Below, in pieces: positions 32,612-42,334 of a stretch of 44,134 nucleotides of DNA. The DNA comes from Petralouisia muris (lineage in GTDB: Bacteria > Bacillota > Clostridia > Lachnospirales > Lachnospiraceae), in NCBI RefSeq assembly GCF_004793545.1, contig NZ_SRYA01000040.1:1-44134 (forward strand), read 5' to 3'. How positions within the stretch are numbered: position 1 is the stretch's first letter; every line of letters starts with the position of its first letter. Made by a program: the position numbers and the translations under genes. Below the pieces are notes generated by a model that was not told the origin of the DNA, made no database searches, and saw only the letters and a program-made list of their open reading frames with translations.

Positions 32612-32838
32612 TCGCCCGCCCCCTTTTTGGGGCATAGCCGCCTTTTGAATATCAGAGTTGCTTTCTGTGCGATTCCGATAAGAGAATATTGGGAGCTGCC
32701 TATACACGGATAGGCGAAACAAGTAACCAGCTCCCAACCGTCCTTACCGTAATGATTCAGTTTATCAGACAGCGACTTTTCGGAATGTTCTGTTTCCTTG
32801 CTGTCAATTACTATCGTTTTGTACTCAAATTCTGTCAT
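32608..32838 (-). CDS. DUF4177 protein
   Basis: 76 aa. FEYKTIVID, then the DGWELV motif and the C-terminal LIFKRR strand fit DUF4177, a small alpha/beta domain common next to exporters and regulators. Overlaps the ATPase start by 4 bases (ATGA), so co-translated. AAAGGAG is 6 bases before the ATG. Function unknown. Confidence 0.75.
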   Translation of the reverse strand: MTEFEYKTIVIDSKETEHSEKSLSDKLNHYGKDGWELVTCFAYPCIGSSQYSLIGIAQKATLIFKRRLCPKKGAGE

Positions 32839-32849
32839 AACAATCTCCT

Positions 32850-33440
32850 TTACTCAAAAATATCTGCCACAAGGCTATCCACCATAAAATCAAAAACAGC
32901 GAAATAATCACAAGTGACGGAAAGCGTTTCTTTTGCATTGATTGTTGACAGCAGCGCACTCAAAATTCCATATGCCTGTGCTTCCTCCATTTTCAGATTG
33001 AGGTCTGCGGCATGGATAACCTGTCTGAAAAAATCGAAACTGTCAAACTTGATTTTCTTAATCGTTTCTTCCGGCAGCTTTGTTACAAAAGACTGAAAAT
33101 CCGGCGTATTGACATTGTAGAGGAACGGCTTGCTGTCGTATTCCCGGAAAAGCCTTTTCATGGACTGTGCAAAGCCCTCTTTCGTCCGGCTGTTCCTGTT
33201 TATGTCGATAATTTTTTCTGTCAACCTCCTTTGTATGTCTGTGATTGTTTCAAGGAATAAATCTTCCTTTGTCGGGTAGAGCGTATAAAAAGTACCGATA
33301 GATATAACTGCCTTGTCGCATAGATTCTTAATGCTTGTCTTTTTGTACCCTTGCGCTATCCAACATTCCTCGCATAGTTCTTCCAGCTTTTTGCGGATTG
33401 CTTTTTTATCAGCGTCCGAAAGGACTGGCTTTGACGGCAT
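32850..33440 (-). CDS. TetR/AcrR family regulator
   Basis: 196 aa. N-terminal TetR HTH (GYKKTSIKNLCDKAVISIGTFYTLYPTKEDLFLET, with recognition helix SIGTFYTLYPTK) and a helical ligand domain. It is the first gene of the leftward exporter operon, under a strong promoter with a palindrome in the leader (33474-33485), so it probably represses its own operon until the exporter's substrate appears. Start has AAAGGAG 9 bases upstream. Confidence 0.92.
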   Translation of the reverse strand: MPSKPVLSDADKKAIRKKLEELCEECWIAQGYKKTSIKNLCDKAVISIGTFYTLYPTKEDLFLETITDIQRRLTEKIIDINRNSRTKEGFAQSMKRLFREYDSKPFLYNVNTPDFQSFVTKLPEETIKKIKFDSFDFFRQVIHAADLNLKMEEAQAYGILSALLSTINAKETLSVTCDYFAVFDFMVDSLVADIFE

Positions 33441-33473
33441 AGATTCACTTCTCCTTTCTTCTGAATTGTATTT

Positions 33474-33534
33474 GCGAATATTCGCTATAAATATTCACAA
33501 AACGAATGATAGCACGATTGATAACTATTGTCAA
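33474..33534 (-). promoter_or_regulatory. Promoter and likely TetR operator of the exporter operon
   Basis: On the minus strand TTGACA (33529-33534), 17-bp spacer, TATCAT (33506-33511): a near-consensus sigma-A promoter. Downstream, the perfect palindrome GCGAATATTCGC (33474-33485) with a flanking GAATATT half-site fits a TetR operator in the leader. Confidence 0.8.
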
Positions 33535-33540
33535 GTAGGG

Positions 33541-33949
33541 AACTTGATTTAGCAATGCCGTATACCCCCAAAATCAGAAAATCATTCCTTACATTATAGG
33601 AAGTATTTTAGTTAACTGATAGAACTGAATAGACATACTCTGAAACCATATTTCAGCTTACAAAAAACCTCTGCTATTTTTTATTCATATTTGGCATTTC
33701 TGAAACTCCCCCGTATTAAGAAGCAAGGAAAACTTTTTGAAAAATTTCTCTCAAATATTCGTCAAAACCGCCCTGTGCGGTGTTGTAGGTAGTGAGAGAG
33801 TTTTCAAAAGGGTTTGGGATTCCTCCCAACAAGCAAAATCTGTCCAGCAAGCCATAGCGCGAACGGGCAGATTTACGGAAATGGGTACCCGTTTCCTATG
33901 CTTGCTACGAAACTTATCATTTAACAAATACGGAAAGGAAGGGAAAAGA
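33541..33949. other. Spacer before tnpW
   Basis: No gene supported. Holds a small hairpin (ACCGC/GCGGT near 33769-33783) and, directly before tnpW, a GGAAAGGAAGGG ribosome site. The frame open from 33737 is the upstream extension of tnpW and lacks a start signal. The sequence likely contains the tnpW-recombinase promoter; no convincing box was picked out. Confidence 0.5.
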
Positions 33950-34150
33950 ATGGATTGGGAACCAGAAATCAAGGACAGCGGCTATTTGCCGGAAAAAGGG
34001 AAACCGACAGAGGAAACTGTCTGCTACAAAATCGGCGGCACATACTATGAAGTGTCTACCTCCTGCGGCGGCTCGGAACGGCTCCGCGACAAGATGATAC
34101 GGCTCATAAAATCGGAAACCGTCAAACCGCCCAATGACAAACAGGGATAA
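33950..34150 (+). CDS. Transposon-encoded TnpW-family protein
   Basis: 66 aa. The core TVCYKIGGTYYEVSTSCGGSERLRDKMIRLI matches the small TnpW-type proteins that precede DUF4368 serine recombinases in Firmicutes transposons. GGAAAGGAAGGG precedes the ATG at 33950. Role unknown, perhaps an accessory of recombination. Confidence 0.75.
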   Translation: MDWEPEIKDSGYLPEKGKPTEETVCYKIGGTYYEVSTSCGGSERLRDKMIRLIKSETVKPPNDKQG

Positions 34151-34212
34151 ATGCGCTATAATGATTTTAACACTACTGTTTGTCGGGCGTTCATTACAGG
34201 AGGAATGAACAT

Positions 34213-35844
34213 ATGACAGCAAATACATATAAGCCCGGACAGATAACAGCATTATACGCCCGTCTTTCGCAGGAAGATACGTTAGAGGGCGACAGCAACA
34301 GCATTGTGAACCAGAAAGCAGTCCTCTCCAAATATGCGGCGGACAACGGCTTTTCCAATCCCGTTTTCTTTATTGACGACGGTGTATCAGGTGTGACGTT
34401 CGACAGACCAAATTTCAACCGTATGATTGCAGAGATTGAAGCCGGAAACGTAGCAACGGTCATTGTCAAGGATATGTCAAGGTTGGGGCGCGATTATCTG
34501 AAAGTCGGCTACTATACGGAAATCTTTTTTGTAGAGCGCGACGTTAGATATATCGCAATCAATGACGGTGTAGACAGCGCAAAGGGGGATAACGATTTTA
34601 CCCCGTTCCGCAACCTGTTTAATGATTTTTACGCCAAAGATACAAGTAAAAAAGTACGGGCAATCAAACGGGCGCAAGGACAGGCGGGGGAACATCTGAC
34701 AAAGCCGCCTTACGGCTACATGGTAAGCCCTGCGGACAAAAAGCTATGGATTGTGGACGAGGAAGCCGCTGCTGTGGTGAAACGCATTTTTGATTTATGT
34801 ATCGGTGGGAAAGGTCCTATGCAGATAGCAAAAATCCTCAAGGAAGATAAAGTACCGACTGCCAAAGCCTACTATGCCGAGAAAAAGGGGAAAGCACTTC
34901 CCGAAAATCCGTACAACTGGAAAGACAGCACGATTGTCGGCATTTTGGAACGTATGGACTATTGCGGACATACCGTAAATTTCAAAAGCTATTCCAAATC
35001 CCACAAATTAAAGAAGCGGATTCCAACCACAAAAGAACAGCAGGCAATTTTCTATAATACCCATGAAGCGATTGTAGAGGACGCTGTTTTTGAACGGATA
35101 CAAGAACTAAGAGCGAACAAACGCCGCCCCACAAAAGCGGACAGACAGGGATTGTTTTCCGGCTTGGTATATTGTGCGGACTGTGGGAGTAAGCTACATT
35201 TCGCTACTTGTAAAAGTTTTAACGGTTCACAAGACCATTACCGCTGTGCAAAGTACAAGAGCAATACGGGAAGCTGTACGGCTCACTTTATCCGCGAGGA
35301 AGTGTTGAAGCAAATCGTATGGAGCAGGATATTTGACGTGACTGCCCTTTTCTTTGATGACATCATGGCTTTCCATGAAATGATGTATCAGCAACGCTCC
35401 GCTGAAACAGAAAAGGAAATGAAGCGCAGGAAACGTGAGGTCGGACAGGCGAGGAAGCGGATAGCGGAACTTGACCGTATCTTCAAGCGGATTTATGAGG
35501 ACGACATAAGCGGAACAATCAGTCATGACAGGTTTTTGAAGCTGTCCGCAGAATATGAAGCGGAACAGCGGGAACTGGAAGAAAAGGTCAAGGCAGACCA
35601 GCAGGAAGTCGATACCTACGAACAGAACAAAAGCGATTTTGACAGCTTCGCCGCGATTATCCGCAAATATGTGGGGATAAAGGAGCTCACCCCCGCAATC
35701 GTCAATGAATTTATCAAGAAAATCATAGTCCATGCGCCGGAAAAGGTGGACGGGAAACGGGTACAGAAAGTAGATATTGTTTTCAACTTTGTGGGTGAAC
35801 TCAATTTCCTTTCTGCTACGCAACCGAAAAGGCAAGGCGCATAG
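34213..35844 (+). CDS. Large serine recombinase (TnpX-like, DUF4368)
   Basis: 543 aa. N-terminal resolvase domain with catalytic Ser19 in LYARLSQED and conserved VKDMSRLGRDYLKVG. Recombinase domain (KPPYGYMVSPADKKLWIVDEEAA), zinc ribbon CADCGSKLHF...CKYKS-type, a coiled coil (about EMKRRKREVGQARKRIAEL), and a C-terminal DUF4368 domain. It should integrate and excise the element by cutting at short core sites. The ATG at 34213 has AGGAGG 9 bases before it; the upstream frame overlaps the tnpW spacer. It lies at the right end of the element, so an attachment site is expected near 35.85-36.0 kb. Confidence 0.93.
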   Translation: MTANTYKPGQITALYARLSQEDTLEGDSNSIVNQKAVLSKYAADNGFSNPVFFIDDGVSGVTFDRPNFNRMIAEIEAGNVATVIVKDMSRLGRDYLKVGYYTEIFFVERDVRYIAINDGVDSAKGDNDFTPFRNLFNDFYAKDTSKKVRAIKRAQGQAGEHLTKPPYGYMVSPADKKLWIVDEEAAAVVKRIFDLCIGGKGPMQIAKILKEDKVPTAKAYYAEKKGKALPENPYNWKDSTIVGILERMDYCGHTVNFKSYSKSHKLKKRIPTTKEQQAIFYNTHEAIVEDAVFERIQELRANKRRPTKADRQGLFSGLVYCADCGSKLHFATCKSFNGSQDHYRCAKYKSNTGSCTAHFIREEVLKQIVWSRIFDVTALFFDDIMAFHEMMYQQRSAETEKEMKRRKREVGQARKRIAELDRIFKRIYEDDISGTISHDRFLKLSAEYEAEQRELEEKVKADQQEVDTYEQNKSDFDSFAAIIRKYVGIKELTPAIVNEFIKKIIVHAPEKVDGKRVQKVDIVFNFVGELNFLSATQPKRQGA

Positions 35845-35850
35845 GAACTC

Positions 35851-35888
35851 AAAAAGACGGTACAGCCCTTGTAATTGGGGCTATACCG
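35851..35888 (-). terminator. Hairpin between serine recombinase and the dead integrase
   Basis: An 11-bp stem with one mismatch (CGGTA-C-AGCCC with GGGCT-A-TACCG, 35858-35888) and a CTTTTTG tract on the minus strand. Probably terminates leftward transcription from the integrase side. Confidence 0.6.
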
Positions 35889-36000
35889 CCTAATCTGAAA
35901 TTACTTCCCTCTAACCGTAAACATTTGATTTTCCGGGCTTTTCTGTATCTTCCATTAATTTGCTGTTTTCACGGGAACCTGCACTTTTTGGCATATCCCG

Positions 36001-36047
36001 TGCACCCGAAGGTGTAAATTTGGGTGCAAACCGGATCAGTTTGCACC
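36001..36047. repeat. Overlapping inverted repeats beside the integrase remnant
   Basis: GGTGCAAAC (36023-36031) pairs with GTTTGCACC (36039-36047), a perfect 9-bp stem ending at the integrase stop. TGCACCC (36001-36007) pairs with GGGTGCA (36022-36028). Such repeats next to an integrase gene could be arm or attachment sites, or a terminator hairpin. Confidence 0.4.
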
Positions 36048-37274
36048 TCAGGCATTTTCAATTGTATCTTGAGCTTCCTTATAATTCCCCGCCACTCTGC
36101 GCATTTCTTCCGACGCTTCTTCAAATCCCAGATGCGTAAAAGTATTCAGCGTTACGCTGATGTCGCTGTGGCCCATAATCTATTGAAGGGTTTTGGGATT
36201 CATCCGCGCGGCCGCCATCCTGCAGAAGGTATGGCGGCACACATGGGGCGTTACTTTGGGCATCTGGACTTTGTAAATGCTGTTGTACTTCTTGCAGATA
36301 TGCTGGAAATATTTTTCCCAGTGCATGGCAACCATTGGCATCTCATTCTTATCCAGAAACAGAAATCCGGTATACCCATCAATCATTGGCTCTGCCCTGG
36401 GCTTTTTTCTGGACTTTAAAATCGTCCGGAAACAGTCTGCCACTTCCTGGGTCATTGGAACCTGGCGCACTCCGCTCTCTGTCTTTGGTTCTACAATCTG
36501 GTATCCTTTCTTCGGATAACGCTGCAGCTGGTGGTTCACAATAATTTTTCCATTTTCAAAATCCAGGTCTGCCCTGGTCAGCCCGGCAAATTCTGAAATC
36601 CGAAGCCCGGTATGGAACAGGATATATATGCCCTCATAGTATTTACTGAAATGGGCATCCTCTTTTACAAATTTCAGGAATTTTCGTTCCTGCTCCCTGG
36701 TAAGGGCTTCCCTGGTTATACTGTCATTGTATATGACGGTTGCCAGTTCAAATCCGAAAGGATTCTTGCGGATGTAATCATCATCTACAGCCACCTGGAA
36801 AGCCGGTCTTAGAATCCCCCGGATCGTGCGTATGGCGCTGAAACCTTTTCCGTTTTTCTGAAGCTGAATCAGCCATAATTTTGCATCGGAAATCTTTACC
36901 CGGTCAATCCTTTCCCTTCCGAACTTTTCTTTTTTCAAAAGGTTTATTGTTGTACGGTATCCTGCTTCCGTAGTAGGCCGCACCCCTGTTTTCAGGGAAA
37001 CATATTTTTCCACTAACTCTGCCACTGTCAGCCCGCCGCCTTCCGGCACAATCTTATCAAAAATGTCAGCGACAACCTGCTTTTCTTTTTCGCGCAGGGA
37101 CAGCCCCGCTTTTTTCCCTGCAGGTATTCTGTCATTCTTATCCAGCCGCCAGGAATACACATATTTGGGCTCCCCAAAGGTATCCGTATATTTATAGCGG
37201 TATCTTCCGTCCGGCATCTGGATTTCCCCGTTTCGGAGTATCCTTCCCCGGCTGTCTCTTCTTTTTTCACTCAA
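36048..37274 (-). pseudogene. int: Tn916-type tyrosine integrase, inactivated
   Basis: The N-terminus SEKRRDSRGRILRNGEIQ, the DGRYRYKYTDTFGEPKYVYSWRL region and the catalytic Arg (HTGLRISEFAGLTR) and HVCRHTF box match Tn916 integrase. The frame stops at an amber codon (36180-36182) after NPKTLQ, exactly before IMGHSDISVTLN. The remainder continues in frame to 36048 but has TFTHL where the nucleophilic Tyr (TYTHL) is expected, so even read-through would be inactive. The start is taken as the TTG at 37274, with AAAGGGG 9 bases upstream, because it matches the known Tn916 N-terminus. Confidence 0.88.
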
Positions 37275-37419
37275 TGCAATCGGCCCCTTTCTGTCTTTGG
37301 TAATTTTGGGTTCGACAAAAAGGCTTCGATGCGGTAAAGAGATTGTACCATAACGAAGCCGATTTGTCACATTGTTTTTCGGCTTTATGCCTTATGCTTT
37401 TTGGCTTTATATTTTGGGG

Positions 37420-37662
37420 TTATACAACAGTTGCCTCATCAATATATTTTTCAAACAACTTCCGTTTAATTTGGGTACGATTACCATTGCAAAGCAGGAA
37501 ATCAGCATCGGGATTCTGCGCAATAATATTTCGGATTTTGCGCTGGCCGATTCGGAAATAATCGGCAGCTTCCTCGATAGTCAGGGTGTACTTACGCTAA
37601 ATGGGAACCTCCATTTTCATTTCCTCGATTTCATTGATTTCTGTCGTTTTTGCTGTTTGCAT
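37420..37662 (-). pseudogene. xis: Tn916-type excisionase with internal amber stop
   Basis: The frame begins MQTAKTTEINEIEEMKMEVPI, stops at TAG (37597-37599), and continues [20 protein letters not shown] to a stop at 37420-37422. Xis relatives have VPIWRKYTLT here, so the stop replaces a Trp (TGG to TAG). A strong AAGGAGG precedes the start. It sits directly upstream of the broken integrase, the normal Tn916 order. Confidence 0.85.
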
Positions 37663-37735
37663 TTTCTTTTCCTCCTTGCTTTTTGAGCGTTATTTTTTTC
37701 TATAGTGAATATTTTGACCGTTTTGTCTTTTTCCT

Positions 37736-39253
37736 TTAATAATCTTCTGCGGCTACCAGTTTCTCCTCTGCCAATCTCCTGTAAATGTAAAGAAATCGCT
37801 GGTTAATGACTGCTCCGTTTACTGTAATTTTGTGGGTCGCGCGAAGAGAACGCCCCTCCCGTTTTAAGAAAATCAGACCTTCTTCTTTCAGTGGGGTAAG
37901 CAATTCTCTGCCACTTTTGTAAGGAAAATACTGTCGCCGATAATCCGCGTATCATCTTCCGCATTCCCATAACTTTTCTGATGTTATGTAAATGAAATTT
38001 TCGTCATATATTAGATAATTCGTCACCTTTCCCTCGCCTATTTCTGCTACGTTTTTCACGCGGATTCCCTCTCTATTCACTGCAAACTTTAACGATTCTA
38101 AAAGCATAATGCCAGGGGAAACATTCGAAACCGCTGCATCATTCTCCTGAATTATCCGAAGTAGAGATTCTCGGTCGTTTTCAATTAAATTGTGGGTTTC
38201 GTCCTGGTTCAACAATTCTTTTTCCAATATAAAATTTTTGAAGACAGTGGTTGCAGCATATAAAATTCCGTATGCATCAATATATCGCGGAAGTTTTATA
38301 ATGCCTTGCATTTTTCCTCTAATTTTTGTGCATTCATATAAAATTGTCTCCATAATCTCATCCACATGCTCCGTCGCAAAGCGCAGAAAATCATAGGCAA
38401 AATTTGGCAAAGCATGTAAGTTTTCCTGGTAATAACTTAAAGCAGAATTATCCACATCTCCTTCCTCAAAATTTAGAATAACCACCCGGCTCCGGCTTGA
38501 TTTTCCACCAGAAAATGTCTCTCCGGTAATCAAGGCGCATCCATTAATTGGAATAAACTCTTTTGCGGCACTGTTTGATGCGAATGCCACAGACCTGCGC
38601 CTGGGTACTCTATCTCCGTATGCCCGGATAATGCTTTCCAGTTTCCGTTTCTTTTCACGGGCATCGAGATCGTTTTCAGAAGGTGTCAAATCATCAATCA
38701 TAACGACCGTGTCAGCATATCGATCCATAATTTCGTAAATGGCTGCTTCCGTTGCCGAAAAATTGATTTCCGGAACAGCACTGGCAGTTCGATTAAACAC
38801 CCGAGTAAAAATTTCCCCACAGGTAGTTTTTTTCGTATTTGTCTTGCCAATCAGGGCTGTAGAAAATTCAATCTGATATCCTGCTTTCTTAAACAGAGCG
38901 GTCAACAGGGCTGTCATTGCATAATACTGCAAAAAGACTGCATTTCCTGGTATAATCGACCGCATTCCCATAAACTCCTGAAAAATTTGCTGTTCACCTG
39001 CTGATTTCGTTATAAGATTAAAACCGTTGGCCGCTCTTATCGGCAGGTGCCCTAGACCGATTGCCCCCTGCGATGTCAAATAGCAAACTTGCCCAGATGA
39101 CAGCCATTTCCAACCAGATGAACTATATTCCGTTATCGTCGGATAATTCTCCGCTTGTATTAGGCCTTGGATATACTTCTTCAACAACTTTTTTGCATTC
39201 AAACTGCTGCTTAACGCTGCTCGATTCCCTGTAAGCCTCTCAATCCAACCCAC
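37736..39253 (-). pseudogene. DUF927-like primase/helicase, 3-prime part, with nonsense codon
   Basis: Reads from about 39253 (a GTG) to TGA at 37952, and in the same frame on to 37736 with coding-like sequence (YFPYKSGRELLTPLKEEGLIFLKREGRS). Relatives have a Trp at the stop position, so TGG to TGA is likely. The P-loop reads GKTNTKKTT where GxSSTGKTT is usual, with Lys in place of the invariant Gly. A downstream VMIDDLTPSEND stretch looks like Walker B. It would have been an ATPase used in replication of the element. It is joined to the upstream frame at 39211-39849 by a frameshift. Confidence 0.7.
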
Positions 39254-39849
39254 CCCAATATCTCTCCGCTTTCGATATTTCCCTCATATTCTGCATTGCC
39301 TGTTACAATAATTTGAACCTTCCATCTCTGCTTCTTTTTCGTGCCAATTAATTCATTTGCTTCATTAAAAATCTCGTCCACCATCCTCCTCTCTTTCAAA
39401 ATTTTCAATGCAAAATTTCCGACTGGTTCATAGCTCTCCCCATCAGTAGCGGTCAAAATACCGTTTGTATATACAAAGTTTGCGGCATCTATGCTTATTT
39501 TTTTCCTCTTTTCTGGGCTTTTTCCTGAAACTTCCATCATATTTGATATGCCAGAAACCACATTGGATGGTATCGGGAAATAACCCATTTTTGTCAGTCC
39601 CTGTGAAAATTTTAAGTCCAATCCCTGCACATTATCCCGGCAATCCAACATGCTTTCAAAATTATCATTTCCGTTAGCCAGTGCCGCGAAGGTTGACGTC
39701 AATTTTTCCTCTTCACCGGTTAATTCCTGAGAAATTTTCTGCAATTTTTCGCCTGTTTCAACAGACGAAAAAACTCGCGATTTTTTCGTTATCATTCCTC
39801 CACCTTCCCTTTCTTCTGAAATTTTCGAAAATAATTTTTTCCCATTCAT
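39211..39849 (-). pseudogene. 5-prime part of the same primase-like gene, frameshifted
   Basis: The 212-residue frame ends GWVGLRGLQGIEQR, but its sequence up to ESGEIL flows naturally into GWIERLTGNRAALSSSL of the next frame. A single missing base in the G runs near 39240-39255 explains the break; no standard slippery heptamer is seen. The N-terminal half has the beta-rich pattern KVQIIVTGNAEYEGNI seen in DUF927 proteins. Start has AAGGAG 7 bases upstream. An AT-rich spacer (39850-40051) lies between it and the divergent 536-aa gene. Confidence 0.6.
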
Positions 39850-40051
39850 TTTTATTCTCCTTCCTGACTTTGCGTTTTCTCCTTTATGTTTCCCTTCTGT
39901 TCCCTCCCTTCATGATTTAATTATAAACCGCTCAAAATTAAATTATAATTCAAAATTTATTTTATTTTTTTATATAAATCATTTATTTTTTTATTAAATT
40001 TCTGTATTATATGCCTATAAAATAAATAATTTATAGAAATGAGTTGAAATT

Positions 40052-41662
40052 ATGGATATAACAGAAAAAGATGCCCGTCTCAGATACTTTTATCTGATTG
40101 ACACAAATTCCCTGGCACAAAAGATTGCAGATAAACTGGAACCAACAGCAGATCCAAAAACATTATTCGATTTGATATTCCGTCAAATGGAACAAAGCTG
40201 TGAAAGATACCTGAATTTTGTCTGGTCACCAAACAGTTTTAACAATTCCGGTAAACCTAACATATACTCAAATCCAATCCTTCGAATTGTACTGAAACAC
40301 CATTGTATCCTGCATGGTTTTCTTTCTGCTGTAGAAAAAGACTCACAAAACAGAGACTGCATAAAAATAAGCGGTGCAAAAGATACCATGCTGCATTGCG
40401 GTTATTTCTATACAAATTTTTATAGAGAAAAGCCAACCTATATGCCAGACAATTATAACGTTGAGGCAATCGACAGTCTACCTCAAGTCTATAATCAATA
40501 TAAAAACCGTTTCAACAAATATTCAGATTCTTATTCCTATAAAATTTTAATCAACCATTGCCAGGACTTTTGCAATAATTTTCCGAATGTTTCCCGTTAT
40601 GAGGGCAGTTGGGCCTGCTTTATCTATACGATGCCGGAAGTGCTCACACTTAATAGAACAATTGGCAATTTTCAAAATCCTCAATCAAAAACTCCTGGTA
40701 AGTATAATAAATCCCTTATCAAATATTATAATAACTTGTTTTCTTGTTATAAAAAATGGTATTACCAAAATAATCTAACTCTTGAAGATAAAATTCTGTT
40801 TGAATCGGCAATGGAGCCAATATACGGTTTCCGTTTCTTTTTCTATGCATCAAAATTAATTCATAAGATACATACAGCCCCTATCCATGACACGGACCTG
40901 ACATACAAAGACCTTGAAGGAACTGCAATGCTCAAACTAATCCTGCAAGCTGTCCAGCTTCCTATTATATATAACCGCTCTGTTTTTTTGGAACATGCAA
41001 TCCGTTCCGTTCTATCCAGCCAATTTTTAAAATCCCAGAATTATCAGGAAAGCAGCTGCAGCCTTTTTACAAGACTTTCAAAAAAGGCTGTCCCGAAAGA
41101 ATTGCTGTCCTTAAGCGGTATGGAACATATCAGAATATATCTGCAAAAGCTGACATATGTAGCCCTCCCACTGCTGGAAGATATATGGGATGTAATCATA
41201 TACAAATTAAACCATAACTCTTCTTCCAAAGATAAATTTTGTATCAATATTGACACTTACCGTTCCTACCTCACAGAAAATTATATGGCAATTGCCAGCG
41301 ATTACTCCTGGTATTTTGAAAAAGATTCGGAAGAACAAATGTCTGAATTCAGTCAAGATAGTTTTTATGAGAAGCTCACTTCCGCAAATATAGAAACTAT
41401 ATATCAGGAATTTTGTTTCCCTTCTGTAAAATACTCTGCCTTTGAAACCGACTCTTTCCAAGATTTGCTGCTTGGCTATTTTAAAAAGGAACGTTTTATC
41501 AATCCAAAACCTGAGCTTTATCAGCAATACATGTCTTTTATGGCTGAAGGTGAAGCCTCTGTAAATAAAGGCATTTATAACGATGAACTCAAATTCTTTA
41601 AACATCATGCAGAGGCTATTCTTGCTTATGCTGAAAGCCTTATGCCACTCAAAAAACAATAA
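40052..41662 (+). CDS. Unrecognised 536-aa protein
   Basis: Intact, AT-rich gene of unknown family. The protein is soluble, very rich in Tyr, Phe, Asn and Ser, and mostly helical, with no P-loop, nuclease triad, HTH or membrane segment that I can identify. Repeated aromatic segments (YKILINHCQDFCNNF, YKKWYYQNNL, YGFRFFFYASKLIHKIH) suggest a helical-repeat or coat-like scaffold. The ribosome site is weak (GAGTTG), and the 200-bp upstream region is over 80 percent A+T by eye. It is the only healthy gene next to the decaying island, so it may be retained cargo. Defence or regulatory roles are speculation. Confidence 0.7.
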   Translation: MDITEKDARLRYFYLIDTNSLAQKIADKLEPTADPKTLFDLIFRQMEQSCERYLNFVWSPNSFNNSGKPNIYSNPILRIVLKHHCILHGFLSAVEKDSQNRDCIKISGAKDTMLHCGYFYTNFYREKPTYMPDNYNVEAIDSLPQVYNQYKNRFNKYSDSYSYKILINHCQDFCNNFPNVSRYEGSWACFIYTMPEVLTLNRTIGNFQNPQSKTPGKYNKSLIKYYNNLFSCYKKWYYQNNLTLEDKILFESAMEPIYGFRFFFYASKLIHKIHTAPIHDTDLTYKDLEGTAMLKLILQAVQLPIIYNRSVFLEHAIRSVLSSQFLKSQNYQESSCSLFTRLSKKAVPKELLSLSGMEHIRIYLQKLTYVALPLLEDIWDVIIYKLNHNSSSKDKFCINIDTYRSYLTENYMAIASDYSWYFEKDSEEQMSEFSQDSFYEKLTSANIETIYQEFCFPSVKYSAFETDSFQDLLLGYFKKERFINPKPELYQQYMSFMAEGEASVNKGIYNDELKFFKHHAEAILAYAESLMPLKKQ

Positions 41663-41679
41663 GTTAAAAACCAAATTCA

Positions 41680-41710
41680 TGCCATCAGGATGCAATTTCT
41701 CCTGATGGCA
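41680..41710 (+). terminator. Hairpin after the 536-aa gene
   Basis: Perfect 11-bp stem TGCCATCAGGA/TCCTGATGGCA (41680-41690 and 41700-41710), 17 bp after the stop codon. No strong T tract follows, so termination is probable but not certain. Confidence 0.6.
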
Positions 41711-41918
41711 ATCCTTGTCTATTCCCTGTTTCCCTTCTTTCCCCCAGTTTTTCCAAATGTCCTTCTTCTATTTTTAGGATAATTTCACAATTTCTCCTGC
41801 CCATGTTATCCATATGGGCAAAGGGAAATAAGGGAAATAGGTGTAGCCGCTCAAAATAATTGTCAAAAATTATCAAAATAATTGTCAAAAACATTTAAAA
41901 AATATTCCCGAATGTAAA

Positions 41919-42334
41919 GCAAAAAGTAACTATATATCTTTTTGTTCACTAAACACCGATATCTCTACCTTTGGTAACCGATATACCAGAATCAATGTAG
42001 AAGGTAATTCATACCGGAAATTAACTTTTGTTGGGTTTTTCTGCGCCATTATTGCCCTTATTGGGCAGGATGCTTACTCACAAGGGACATTTATTGCACA
42101 AGGATACGGAATTTATCAAATTAATGCTCCAAGGATCAGTGTTGCAACAATACAAAACACAGGGAACGTATCTTGCAATCCTGTAGAGGGAGAAGAGGCT
42201 GTACAACTTACCAATACTACAGCTAATGTACGTTTAATAATATTGATGTTGGAAGGGGGATTACCTCAAATTACCCTATAACTTATGCCAATGCATTTAT
42301 GTTTAGCGGACGCTTACCGGAAGTTTTAATTTAG
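41919..42334 (+). pseudogene. Fragment of a beta-rich, tail-fibre-like protein with one frameshift
   Basis: No start codon. The frame reads ISTFGNRYTRINVEGNSYRK, then an IGQDAYSQGTFIAQGYGIYQ stretch, to a stop at 42279-42281. Near 42235 a shift of one base joins it to NNIDVGRGITSNYPITYANA ending PEVLI at 42332-42334. Glycine/aromatic/Asn-rich beta composition suggests a phage fibre or surface-binding domain. It converges on the next gene with overlapping stops. Confidence 0.4.

Noticed and set aside
36048-37662. Amber codons in int and xis read as Gln (recoded TAG)
   Set aside because: TAG ends normal genes in this window (for example DUF2800 at 10481-10483), the neighbouring primase-like gene has an opal stop instead, and the integrase nucleophile is also lost.
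39211-39253. Programmed -1 frameshift joining the two primase-like frames
   Set aside because: No standard slippery heptamer in register, and the gene carries other damage.
41685-41894. 69-aa minus-strand frame after the 536-aa gene
   Set aside because: No ribosome site; overlaps the terminator hairpin; low-complexity start.
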